Source: Owenia fusiformis (Eukaryota > Annelida > Polychaeta > Sabellida > Oweniidae). Taken from it: a DNA stretch of 64,000 nt. The position numbers and the translations under genes are program-made. The stretch's first letter is position 1, and the number at the start of each line of letters is the position of its first letter. Shown in pieces: positions 47,836-58,461 of this stretch. Under the pieces are notes generated by a model, which searched no databases, was not told where the DNA came from, and saw nothing but the letters and a program-made list of their open reading frames with translations. The DNA lies in contig CAIIXF020000002.1 in NCBI GenBank assembly GCA_903813345.2, positions 30,126,926 through 30,190,925 of the forward strand, written 5' to 3'.

Positions 47836-47890
47836 TCTAAAATAATGATTTACAGCTTTCCGAGAAATTGTGGTCACGAAGAACTTTTGA

Positions 47891-48986
47891 CATGGCGTAG
47901 AATAATGGAAATAACGTCACAACGCATGCGCGTAAATCGACATTTCATGGTCCAAAGATTTCAATGGAGAGCAGTCTTCATCAAAATTTAAAATCTTAAT
48001 AACTTTTTAGCAAATCATTTATTTTCTTAGGATTCAACGGATCCTTGTTACACCCAACGACGTGTTCGTTTTAATATATAAATCAGCAAAATCCATCCAT
48101 AGATCTTTCGGCTTTTTAATGATTTAATGTTCGGGATATTTTGCTAAAATCCCCCATTGGCCGCCATTATAAACTTTGAAAAAACTCAAATCCTCATCAT
48201 TTCATATCATTCGTTAACATGGCTTAGAATAATGGAAATAACGTCACAGCGCATGCGCGTAAATCGACATTTCATGGTCCAAAGATTTCAATGGAGAGCA
48301 GTCTTCATCAAAATTTAAAATCTTAATATCTTTTTAGCAAATCATTTATTTTCTTAGGATTCAACGGATCTTTGTTAGACCCGACGAAGTGTTCATTTTG
48401 ATATATAAAACAGCAAAATCCATCCACAGATCTTTCGGCCTTTTAATGATTTAATTTTCGGGATATTTTGCTAAAATCCCCCATTGGCCGCCATTATAAA
48501 CTTTGAAAAAACCCAAATCCGCATCATTTCATATCATTCGTTAAGTGATCTAAACAACTCCAATCGCTTAGGATTCAACGGAAAGAGATCAAAGCTAACA
48601 CAATATGTTGACAACCCCCGTTTCAATATTTGCCGCATTATAATCTTTCCGCCTTTTAGGTTATAAATTTGTCAATATTTTGATTTTCGACCATTAATGA
48701 CGTACTTGGATCCGAGATTCATTGTCCCGGGATTCATGACGCTATTTCCATTATTCTACGCCATGTGATCTAAACAACTCCAATCGCTCAGGATTCAACG
48801 GATTCTAAGAGATCAAAGCTAATACAATATGTTGACAACCCCCGTTTCAGCATTTGCCCCATAATCTTTCGGCCTTTTAGGTTATAAATTTGTCAATATT
48901 TTGATTTTCGACCATTAATGACGTACTTGGATCCGAGATTCATTGTCCCGGGATTCATGACGCTATTTCCATTATTCTACGCCATG
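47891..48986. mobile_element. DNA element with CATGGCGTAGAATAATGGAA ends, L-L-R-R structure
   Basis: The terminal inverted repeats CATGGCGTAGAATAATGGAA and TTCCATTATTCTACGCCATG bound 1096 bp. The left half occurs twice in tandem (47891-48217 and 48218-48543) and the right half twice (48545-48765 and 48766-48986). Both halves share AGGATTCAACGGAT. No transposase is seen. Confidence 0.88.
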
Positions 48987-49650
48987 ATCAGCTTACTAGG
49001 GGAAAATAGTACGAACTCTCTTATTTGGACTTTTTAGTTGTTCGCATTATCAACGTAGTAGCCGCGAAATCTAAATTCAACATGGCGGATAAAAATATAT
49101 GACTCCGAAAGAAAAACAAGCTATTTTAACTCAATATTCAGTTAAATGGATAATTGAGATCATAATGGGTATGTTGAATGTTCCCTCATGCACGATTATA
49201 TATAGTAGATCACTGTAGATGTCTTAATTTCTCTGGTCTCAGCAGAGAGATTGAACACCGTCCGACTTATTTTTTTGTCAAATTTTTATTAGATTTTCTA
49301 CTATTTTTAGTCTAATCATTTTATTTAACCTAGAAGGTAACAGTGAAAAAGTACCATTATAACCCACAGATCCGGAACCAGATCCAGCCCCTAATGGTAG
49401 TAGGCTTAAAGGATAAATGGGAAGATGAGACACGAGCCAAAAATGGCACATCAAAAAAATGACCACCCAAAAATATGACCCTCGTACTGACCTTTATTTT
49501 TTCCATCTGTCAGACATAAATTGATCAATATTTACCCTGTAATCTCTTCTTTATGTATTAGTTTGAATGGTTGCATGATATCCATTATTGACGTTGTAAT
49601 TCGACTTTTCCCGGGACATTTATTTCAAATTTTCAGAGCGTAAAGATAGT

Positions 49651-49911
49651 GGAGCACTTCGGTAATTTTCGGCAGTGTCCGATGTTGTTCGTCTCTCAAA
49701 TTACGTCACATCGCAACAAACAGCAAATGAAAGTAAAGAATCGCGTAGCCTAATAAACCGTCGTTATTGTTTCTACGGGAGTTTAAAGAAACGTCATGGG
49801 ACTTCTCGGCAATCTCTGATGTGACGTCATCCGGAGTGGTGTCACAGTCTCAGAAAAGGCATTTGACTTCGGGAATAATCATTTGAACAACAGAGATAGC
49901 CGAAGTGCTCC
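49651..49911. mobile_element. 261-bp MITE with GGAGCACTTCGG ends
   Basis: GGAGCACTTCGGTAATTTTC on the left is mirrored by GCCGAAGTGCTCC on the right. The interior is GC-richer than the flanks and includes two TGACGTCAT-like words. No clear target duplication. Confidence 0.75.
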
Positions 49912-50469
49912 ATTAAATATATGCTCGCTTATTTTATGCTTTTATCAACAGACGCTTTCTTGGATGTTTGGCCTTTAGTGATTGGAGTTGAAGCTAACAA
50001 CAGTACGCATCGTTTGAGGTATGGCATGTGATATTTATTGATAAACTGACTCCAAAATCAAGGAAAAATAAATTTTCCGAAGATGTCGTGTCTTGTCCTT
50101 GAGTATATTTATTGAGCCTAGACACAGAGGAGCTTATCTGGCAGAGGTCCGTGTTATAACCCTCTAGGGTTATACAAAATATTTATTACAAATAGCATGT
50201 AAACTTTATAAATATGTCAGATATAGTATGTCAGATGAATCTCTGAGTGTTTGATGAACTTCTGCACTTCTTTGGAAATTAGATCTACTATATTTGCACA
50301 TACAGTGGGGGACATAATGAATTACAAAAGCTATGGAAATTACATGCTGTCGCTCATGTAATAAATTCTTACCTCAGTGTATTCAGTGCTCTATTTTCTC
50401 CATCCAAGTAAGTCCATATATAGTGGAATTTGTGTCCATAATGACAAATAAGAACTTAAAAATTTGAAG

Positions 50470-50512
50470 TGGACATTAGTTTAGTTTAGTTTAGTTTAAA
50501 ATAGTTTATTTT
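50470..50512. repeat. (TTTAG)n microsatellite
   Basis: Four or five TTAGT units lead into TTTAAAATAGTTTATTTTTG. A related (GTTCA)n tract is at 8928-8942. Confidence 0.8.
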
Positions 50513-50730
50513 TGTGTCACTGATATTACAATATACATATAAAATACATAATAAAAACAACAATTTGTAACATCACCAGCCGGTGCCGACTTATGAGACA
50601 CAGTGAGTATACATTATATCTGAGTGTCACCCATTACTACCCCCAATGGGCAGCTTGGGTCAACTTCACATGTTAATGCCGACTCTTCAAATGTTGAGGT
50701 GATTTTGGAGCCCGATTACGTCGCCAATGT

Positions 50731-50847
50731 GGATTGGCTCCCAGAATGCAACATGACACGTGTCAGCTTTCAAAATGTCATTCCGCCATTTTGAAATCTG
50801 TCACGACTAAATAAGGTTACCTGATGTTGCATTCTGGGAGTCAATCC
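50731..50847. mobile_element. 117-bp MITE with GGATTGGCTCCCAGAATGCA ends
   Basis: The 24-bp ends beginning GGATTGGCTCCCAGAATGCA are inverted with one mismatch. The interior has CGTGTCAGC and GCCATTTTGAA. It is a shorter member of the family at 8137..8418. Confidence 0.88.
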
Positions 50848-51792
50848 TCTTTGGATCACAAACATGGCGATTCACGAAAACATTCATTCGATGTGGTAGG
50901 GATTTATCCATCATTTGCAGGTATGAAGCTTTGGATTCATTTATTGTGCTACTTAAAGTGAATGGGAATTATTTTTCTACAGCTTGGGAGAGTTTGAGAC
51001 ATGAAATTTAGAATTTAACTCATTGTGACAACTTTTGAGGGTTGAGTTTTATTTTTTGTCCCCACTGTAGCCATCTTTTAGATAGATGCACAGATATTGG
51101 CCAGATCGTTTTGTAGTAGGATCTCATAGGGTCAAAGAATAATTCACAAGATACGACACTAAAATTGGAAAATTTCAAAAAAATATGACCTCCTTTCAAA
51201 AAATGTTCCTTATACAAAATGGTACCTGGTTCCCCATCCCATGACACATTTTGCACTTATTTTAGGGCTGAGATCTTCATCTTTCTATTTCTACTTGTTT
51301 GGTTCGAGTAAATAACCTATGGATGCAGTTATTTGACTTTTAATACACTGAATATTTTTCTTGAGATCCGGACTCTTGTGTGTCCAAATATCATTGTACT
51401 GATGACGTCACATTTCTGGAACCACAGGAGTACCATTCAGATTTGGACAGACAAGAGTCCGGCGATAAAATGTCACTGTTTTGGCCTCTTATCAACGCAG
51501 CATTGCTTGAATAACGGTCATTGGTGATAAAAAAGTTAAAAAATAACAAGATGCTTCGAATGAGGTATGATTTGTCTCATATTTTTCAGAAATGGCTCCA
51601 TAATCGTCATTTTAAAATTTGAAATTTTCTGAGGTGTCTCATCTTGAGGAATATTTATTGAGCTACTGATCCTACTGCACAAGAATCTGGCCGGGATCTA
51701 TGGATAAATGGCTATGCAAAACTCGATATTCCCAGTCCTTTATAAAGGTTTTTTGTAAAAATGTAAGATAAGAAGTTTTGGAAACATTTACC

Positions 51793-52249
51793 CTACTTCA
51801 ATCGATGCATAACATTAAGGTACAGCTGGAAAATAAAATTTTAGTAAAATATTGCTATACCTGCACATGTTATTTTCTGATACAAAATAACGTATGAAGG
51901 CATGTATCAATTTCCTTGCTTTTTTCAGGAAAGTATCATTACATTGTCTTCTTTTAGAATATCTGGTAGGCGTTCAATGGGAACTCCAGGAAATTCTGAT
52001 ATTTCACACTTGCTATTTTTCCAAATTTTCTTTCAAAGTTTCCAGACAACACAGGAGCTACCATTGACCTGTTTCCAGGTTTACTAAAAGTAGACAGTGT
52101 AATGAAACTTTCCTGAAAAAAGCAAGGAAATACACACATGCCTTCATACTTAATTTTGTACCAGAAAATAACATGTGCAGGTATAGCAATTTTTTACCAA
52201 AATGTTACTTTCCAGCTGTACCTTAATGTTATGCATCGATTGAAGTAGT
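51793..52249. mobile_element. 457-bp foldback element with arms of about 190 bp
   Basis: The outer ends TACTTCAATCGATGCATAAC and GTTATGCATCGATTGAAGTA are inverted. Pairing continues through CCTGCACATGTTATTTTCTG, CTTGCTTTTTTCAGGAAAGT and TCTGGTAG-type sequence. The small mirror-image open frames on both strands come from this symmetry. Confidence 0.88.
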
Positions 52250-52254
52250 ATTAG

Positions 52255-52890
52255 CTCACATGGTGAGCTATTGCAATCATTCACTTGTCCCTCTGTCTGT
52301 CAACAAAAGTGGCACATTTTAAAACCTCTGTCAATAGGATATCCTTTTAAGTTATTTCTGTTCAACATCAATACAGAAAACTCCCCTTTGACTCCTGGTT
52401 CAAAAGCTCGCCTATTTTCAAAATGGCCGCCATTTTTGCCTCGCAAAATAATTTCACTTTTGGACCATTTGGTAGCTTTACAAATAATTTCAGGTGTCCT
52501 GCTAAAAATCAATGTCAGTGTTTTACTTCTATGAAATAAATTTGTTACAAAAAAATTATTTCTGTTTTTTTTATTTTCAGTCATTTATGTTAACATTGAT
52601 TTGTCCATCTGTCTCTTAGTCAGTCCACAATAATGGCACAGTTTAAAACCTCTTTCGATAGGATTCCTGTTTTAAGTAATGGTTGTTAAACATCAACAGA
52701 AAACCTCTATGGTTCCTGGTTCAAAAGCTCGCCTATTTTCAAAATGGCCACCATTTTTGTCACCATTTTAGTGAACATTGATTTGTCCATCTGTCTCTCA
52801 GTCAGTACACGATAGTGGCATGTTTTAAGACCTCTGTCGATAGGATTCCGGTCTTGTTTATTGTCTGCAATTTTAGCTATCATTCACCTT
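52255..52890. repeat. Tandem repeat, three units of about 200-270 bp
   Basis: Each unit contains GTCCATCTGTCTCT, TAAAACCTCTGTC, GATAGGAT and GGTTCAAAAGCTCGCCTATT, then TTCAAAATGGCC. The third is cut short. It is a relative of the 'ggccattt' arrays. Confidence 0.75.
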
Positions 52891-53090
52891 TCTCTTTTTG
52901 AGCAACACTACGTGAGCCCAGTACCCACGGTACTATTTTTTCAAATTATAGCAACGCAGTCAGGCCATGAAAAAAGTAGTAATTCTTCATGCATGATGAA
53001 ATTCAATTAGCAATTTTCACGTCAATGTATGAAAAATGAATATGATCAGATGTCAAGGCTAGTTCGTGGAATCTCGTGCAGATTGCATTT

Positions 53091-53136
53091 ATGAGCATGG
53101 TGCTCAAAATCAAAACTTCCAGAATTTATGAAGAAA
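53091..53136 (+). CDS. Unknown gene, exon 1 (5' end uncertain)
   Basis: ATG AGC ATG GTG starts an open stretch ending IYEE plus one base at donor GTAAGT. The second ATG (53097) has the better initiation context (AGCATGG). The frame is open upstream to a TGA at about 53045, so this could be an internal exon. Confidence 0.45.
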
Positions 53137-55166
53137 GTAAGTGTGTTTTACATTTCATTTTTTATATCTTGGATATTGGGCTCAATGGTAAGTGACAAAG
53201 GTAAGTGACAGTATTATTCTTTAGCTAAGTCTTATTTTTTATGATCAAGGTAAGGCTAAGTCTTAATGCATATAGTGAAAATCATGAGTTTATAAAGTAC
53301 TTTGAAGTTAAAAAATAAGGTAATGATATCGAAAAGGACATTCCAAAGTAGTGATTCTAAACATTGTAGGAAGGGTGGCTGAAGTTGATTTTTAGATCCA
53401 ATCATGCTGAACAAACTTTCTTCATGCTGTCATCATAATAATCCCTGCAAATGATCTGAATAATTAAGTAGTAACTCCCCACAAATGTGTTCGTGAATTT
53501 TACTAATTGTGCAAATAAACATATTATTTCAGAAACATTTTTTACAGCTATAGTTAATACCATTCCTTGCTTTCTTTCAGATGAGGATAGTGATCCAGAT
53601 GCTGATACAGCCATCATCCTGCCACCAAGCCCCATATGCACCAAACAGGGCTCCATTCTTAAGCTCAAACACAATCCCAATGTCAGAAAACAAGCTGACC
53701 ATGAGACTGTATATGACGAGAAAGTAGGAATGGATGTTAAACATCAGATAACATTTAAGATATCATCGCCATCTTCATTCAGTTCGAGTCAACATAAGCA
53801 GGGAGCTAAACAGACACCATGTCTTACCAATTCAGCTATGTTACCAGGTATTCTTCTATATATCACTATCTCGCTGTGACCTGTAACCATTGGTACTTTC
53901 CCTTTGGCACTTACACTCTATCTATATCCAGGGGCATAGCCAGCTTTCAGTCAGGCAGGAGGGGGTGTTAAAAATGTTATCTTTGGTAACTCAAATACCA
54001 TTGAATGGGTTGGTTCAAATTTTACATGCTGATGCCTAGGGACATAGGAGCTCTACTAAAGAAGAAATCTAAAGATGACAGCTGAATTTCAAAATGGCAA
54101 CCATGTTTCATAAAAACATAATCTCTGATAATTCAAATACCAGTAGATGGATTTGGCTCAAATTTTATATGGCTGCTATTTATCAAAACATGTTTTGTTA
54201 GGTGGGATTTGCTACTCTGTGGAGTTGCTGTTTTTCTAGTTTATGTAGTGTTCATGTGGATTTGCTACTCCGTGGAGTTGCCGATTTCTTGTTGTTCTCG
54301 ATTTAATGGGTCATCCTTAGTCAGGCTTTCAAGAAAGGGTTTTATGTCCCACTATCACCTGAAACTAACTGAAATACTTTCAATATTTAAGAACACTTTA
54401 GAATCCCACAAGTTTCACAAATATTATATCATGCTAAATTAAAGCTACATGTATTTGAATTTTGATTCTGTTGTATTTTGTGTATATACATGTTTTCGAA
54501 ATTAATGAAAACACAAAAATAAGCTGCTTGTGAAAATTACTTTTCAGTTCACAGTCCTGCTACTCCTGGGGCTTCCGCTGTGACACCGCAATGTTTAAGT
54601 GTTTGTAGTGACACACCAGGTACTTCGACTGTGACACCATATTGGTCAAGAGATAGCAAAGCTGCAGACACAATGGCCTTTAGCCCAATGTGGGACATTC
54701 TAGATGAGAGGTAAATGCATGTTTAAGGACATATTTTCAAAATAGCTGCCATTTTTATTGCCAAAAATTATGTTTCAACTCTTTTGGGTCATAATGTTTC
54801 TAAGAGAAGCAAGCATTAAATCAATTAATTTGTAAATGTAAATACCCTGGTTCCCGATTTTATAAGTTAACTATAATGTCTGTATGTTTCACAAAATGTC
54901 ACATATTTTCAAATGCATCACTTCACTCAGCTCTTTTTGGTCAGAACTCCAAAACTATTCCATCAGTTTGATTGACATTGTATGTGTACAGTACCTTACT
55001 TTATAGGCGAGTAATAATGTCTAAACGTTGCAAAGTTCACAGAGGTTTCACTAGATTTTCTCACAACAGGGTACTAAATAAATTAAAACAACAGGCAAAG
55101 TTAATGGAAATCATAAATTTAAGATGGAAAAGTTTGAAGTCCCTAAAACAACAGGCGATTTTGTGA
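53091..55166 (+). CDS. Four-exon gene of unknown function (211 residues)
   Basis: The exons are 53091-53136, 53581-53847, 54548-54710 and 55007-55166, all with GT-AG junctions and consistent phases, ending in TGA. I do not recognise the family. Exon 2 is acidic at first (EDSDPDADTA) and then holds a KLKHNPNVRKQ stretch and a serine-rich segment. Exon 3 is rich in SP and TP pairs (HSPATPG, AVTPQ, TVTPY, FSPMWD), which look like proline-directed kinase sites. Exon 4 is basic and probably helical (SKRCKVHRGF, then LNKLKQQAKLMEI). No signal peptide or membrane segment is seen. The first ATG could be 53091 or 53097, or exon 1 could extend upstream to an acceptor at CTCGTGCAG (53080). AATAAA follows at 55288. 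A nuclear or cell-cycle protein is only a guess. Confidence 0.6.
53581..53847 (+). CDS. Unknown gene, exon 2
   Basis: It follows the strong acceptor CTTTCTTTCAG and ends with MLP plus G at GTATTC. Phase 1 at entry and exit fits its neighbours. The composition is distinctly protein-like, with an acidic patch, PPSPIC, basic KLKH and a Ser-rich run. Confidence 0.7.
54050..54310. repeat. 'ggccattt'-type units with GGATTTGCTACTCTGTGGAG
   Basis: TTTCAAAATGGCAACCATGT and AATACCAGTAGATGGATTTG are followed by GGATTTGCTACTCTGTGGAG twice. The last motif is also at 61235 and 61755, so it belongs to this element family. It lies in an intron of the unknown plus-strand gene. Confidence 0.6.
54548..54710 (+). 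CDS. Unknown gene, exon 3
   Basis: It follows acceptor CTTTTCAG and ends DILDER minus one base at GTAAAT. It encodes several SP/TP motifs and the segment AFSPMWDILDE. Codon usage is richer in G and C than the flanking DNA. Confidence 0.7.
55007..55166 (+). CDS. Unknown gene, terminal exon 4
   Basis: It follows acceptor CTTTATAG and encodes a Lys/Arg-rich tail ending KQQAIL and TGA. An overlapping second frame (55124-55375) is also open and protein-like, so the end of the protein is less certain than the middle. A poly(A) signal AATAAA is at 55288..55293. Confidence 0.55.
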
Positions 55167-55287
55167 AAACAACCAGTGAAAATCGCCCGTTGCCTGCTGC
55201 TAATGAAACCCCTGGTTCAGAAGTTCGGGATGATATGGGAGTCTTTACATATAGTCTAATCCACGAGGGCTGGCGGGCCCAAAGTAC

Positions 55288-55293
55288 AATAAA
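55288..55293 (+). terminator. Candidate poly(A) signal of the unknown plus-strand gene
   Basis: AATAAA lies 122 bp after the stop codon of exon 4, a usual distance for a short 3' UTR. Confidence 0.4.
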
Positions 55294-55999
55294 GTCTTGG
55301 TTTAAGAAGGGCTTAGTTGTTATTTTGCTATCCCCACCAGATTTCTTAAGCTTTTGGGTTTCTGGCCAATCTTAGCCCATTGAAGCTACCAAGATGCTTT
55401 TAGGTGTTCTATTGGGCCTTTGTAACATTATTTAAAGCTGAGTTAGAACATAGAATGTCTGTTCAAGAGAGAATTTACAAGATTGTTTCAGAAAAAATGT
55501 AATATTTGATTTATAACTGAAATGCTGTACAGAATTAGTGGTTATCACATTTGGTTCAAATTTTATATGCTGACATGGACAGACAATTTGGTGATTACAA
55601 AACTTCACACTATGTATAATCTTCTCCCTGTATATATCATTTTTGGATGATTTTAGCTATTTTTCGTAAGAATGTTTAGAAAACTATCATTTTATTTTCA
55701 CCTTTGACTCCAACACAAAAAATCCTTGAGAATATGATTTCATTGCCAAATATATATGTTCTTCAAATTATACAACAGCGCAAAGGCCAGACCTGCCAAT
55801 CTTGATGGAGGTAGTCTCTTGATTATTATGTCATTATTATTGTTATTGTTTTTTGATGGCGGCTTGTGGTTGGCGGTTGGCGATCAGCACCTGTAACAAA
55901 TTCTTATAACTTCTAATAACTTGACAAATATTGTTTAGACTGACTTCAATCCTTTTCAAAACCATCTACATGTTTTCAGAAGTTCAAATTTTGACTTTA

Positions 56000-56235
56000 T
56001 ATTTCAGATTTGACCTTCAATGACCTTTTCAAGGTCAAAAAGGTATTTTGCAACTTCCTTCAAATTGACCAATTTTTTTCAAAATCATCTACAAGTTACC
56101 AAAAGTTCAAATCTGACTTTGGATTTGACCTTCAAATACCTTCTCAAGGTCAAAAAGGTCTTTATTCAACTCGCTTCAAATTGACCAACTATTTTCAAAA
56201 TTATCTACAAGTTCTCAACAGTTCGAATCTGACTA
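56000..56235. repeat. Repeat of about 130 bp with TTGACCTTCAATGACCTT
   Basis: Units contain CAAGGTCAAAAAGGT, CTTCAAATTGACCAA and ATCTACAAGTTCTC. Further copies are at 56915-57080 and 59640-59765. Confidence 0.75.
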
Positions 56236-56334
56236 TAGATTTAAAGCAAGCAGGTCGTCCAAAAGCACAATTAGAGTAACCCCTCTGGTATTTTTGTGTT
56301 ATATTATATAAAACAAGTATTTCTATCGACTTAC

Positions 56335-56394
56335 CAATGTTGAGGCTTCAGACAATTCATTAACGGTATCAATTTGATGATTGTTCTCAGCCAT
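56335..56394 (-). CDS. First coding exon of an unidentified minus-strand gene
   Basis: ATG at 56394 opens 20 codons, MAENNHQIDTVNELSEASTL, that end in phase 0 at a good donor GTAAGT. Upstream DNA is richer in GC than its surroundings and has a CCAAT box. I found no convincing exon 2. The gene would run to lower coordinates, across the plus-strand gene at 53-55 kb, so its remaining exons are either further left or were missed. The protein family is unknown. Confidence 0.45.
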
Positions 56395-56474
56395 AATTCG
56401 ATCCTGCATCAACTTTTATTCGACAAATGTTCAAGATAGAATTGAAATAGCCCGCTTCAATGTGCTCCGATCTG

Positions 56475-56483
56475 TGATTGGCT
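56475..56483 (-). promoter_or_regulatory. CCAAT box upstream of the 56394 start codon
   Basis: The minus strand reads AGCCAATCA, a full match to the NF-Y consensus, about 80 bp upstream of the ATG. The surrounding 100 bp is GC-richer (GGTTGCCGGG, CTTCCCGTC), consistent with a TATA-less promoter. Function is inferred. Confidence 0.45.
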
Positions 56484-56914
56484 GCCTGGGCTCAATATCC
56501 CGGCAACCGATTGTATTTGCCAAGACTGAAGACGGGAAGTTCGATGCTCAATAAAACATCGTTATTTATTAAATTAGATGAAAAAACGTCCAAAAACATA
56601 CATTTCAACAGTATCAGTCATATATATTGATCATTTTGAAATAAAAGAAGCGCACTTATATTACTTTTTTCAACTATTTATATTGTTGTAGAATATTAAT
56701 TAATCTAAAAAAACTGTATGTTGTTTTAGACTTATTGTGTTCTAGACATTTGGTTGTTCTTTGGTTGTCCTGTTGATTTTCTCAATATATTGGTAAAACT
56801 GTGCTCATGATATGGACTCAAAATATATCTAAGGCATATATGATGTTATATGAGCAGTTATATTAGGACATTACTGGTTGTCCGGGAGAAAAATCCAGAC
56901 GATCTGATCCCTTT

Positions 56915-57080
56915 AACCTTCAATGACATTCTCAAGTTAAAAAAATTGAATTTCTCAAGGTCAAAAAGGTCTTGTTTCATCTTGCTTCAAATTGACCAAT
57001 TTTTTTTCTAAATCGTCTACAAGTTCTCAGAAGTTAAAATCTGACTTTAGATTTGAGATTTCACCTTCAATGACCTCAGA
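56915..57080. repeat. Copy of the TTGACCTTCAATGACC repeat
   Basis: AAGGTCAAAAAGGTCTTGTT and GCTTCAAATTGACCAATTTT are visible, matching 56000..56235 in the same orientation. Confidence 0.7.
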
Positions 57081-58160
57081 AATATATCTTCTACATTTAT
57101 CCAAAATATAATGACAATAGTTTGCTAACATATTTGTGTTTGAATTTTAATTTACAATCAAGAATTTCACATGTGTTCCAAGCCTATTCATTTTGATGAA
57201 TAAGGATAAAAAGGAGTTTGTTTGATACATAGAAATGCAGACTAGGCCATTTGATCTAAGCGGGCGGTTTGACAAGTGGAGTTAAACATGCAAGGTTACT
57301 ATCTTTACAGAAAAACTGACATACATTCATTGAATACATTATTTTAATGTTGTTTTTGGGACTTAAAGAAAATATAAAAAATAAATAAAATAAAAGCCTT
57401 TGTAGGTAGGCCAGGGATTCATATTATCTACTGATTCTAAATGAATAATTTTGGGCTATCAAAACCAAATTGTTTATATCGTAATTTTCCATTCCAAACA
57501 GTATATCCCTAGTTGACAAATTTTACAGATCATGATGTATATGCTAATGATAACATATTCTTGAGTTTTGTTTATTACTTGTTCAGTGATGCAATACACA
57601 TGATGCACCAACGTGCTGAATGGTAAAAAACTCTATTTTTGGTCAGAAGTCACTTTCAAAATTGTTTTCTTTCGTTGTAACTCACTTTTATGCTAATTTT
57701 TTGGCCTCCTATTTATTTGAAGAGCACATTGTACAAGTAATGGAAAATACAAGACAATTGAATTACAAAACCTCTGCTTGAATTAAATTTGGGGACAATG
57801 TCCTTGAGCTATTTATTTGGATTTATTTTGCTGACCTAACCAGAAAGTGGTAAAAACGTAAAATTTAAAGGGATTTTAACAGGCCTTTCTTGAAAAAAAG
57901 TTCTAGATTTTTGCCCTTAAATGTTCTGAATGAACGAAATATGTCAAAAATTGGGATATTTCACTTGTCTTATGATTTTGCTCTTGCAATTGTTTGGCAA
58001 AAGTTAAACTTTAAATTCCAGCAAACTGGCAAAAAATTAATTAAATGGAGCAAAGTTTGGCAAATTTGTTCATTTTTAGGGGATTTTTTGAGATATTTGA
58101 TGTCAAAAATGGTTCGAATATTTGGATTCAAACAGGTCATTTAAATAGGTCAACTTAATC
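57081..58160. other. AT-rich DNA, no gene seen
   Basis: No repeat family or exon was recognised. The open frame at 57890-58144 is low-complexity AT-rich sequence without splice or promoter support. Confidence 0.35.
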
Positions 58161-58167
58161 ACAAAAT

Positions 58168-58357
58168 ACACCCCCAAAATGCAATCTGATTTTCGACGCC
58201 GTTTCGGTGCCAAATTTCGGTGTCATTTCGGCACCAAATGGACTGACTAGTCCGGTAGCAAATTTTGGTGTCGAAAGGTTTCGGTGCCGAAACGGTGCCG
58301 GAACGGTGCCGAATTTGTTCGATGCCGAAACGGTATCGAATTATATTGGCTGTGTAC
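58168..58357. mobile_element. 'TTTCGGTGCC' MITE, copy 2
   Basis: It begins ACACCCCCAAAATGCAATCT and ends TTATATTGGCTGTGTA, the same as 14211..14400 and in the same orientation. Confidence 0.85.
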
Positions 58358-58461
58358 CTATTGAGCTCTAAAAAGGTCATTTAAATAGGTCACAAACCGT
58401 GACAAACAAATCTTAAAGTTCAACACTACAAATTAATTTTTTACTTGAAAGTTAGGATATA

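Noticed and set aside
55124-55375. Second open frame overlapping the last exon of the plus-strand gene
   Set aside because: It is in a different phase from the spliced reading frame and has no acceptor of its own. It might matter if exon 4 is spliced differently.
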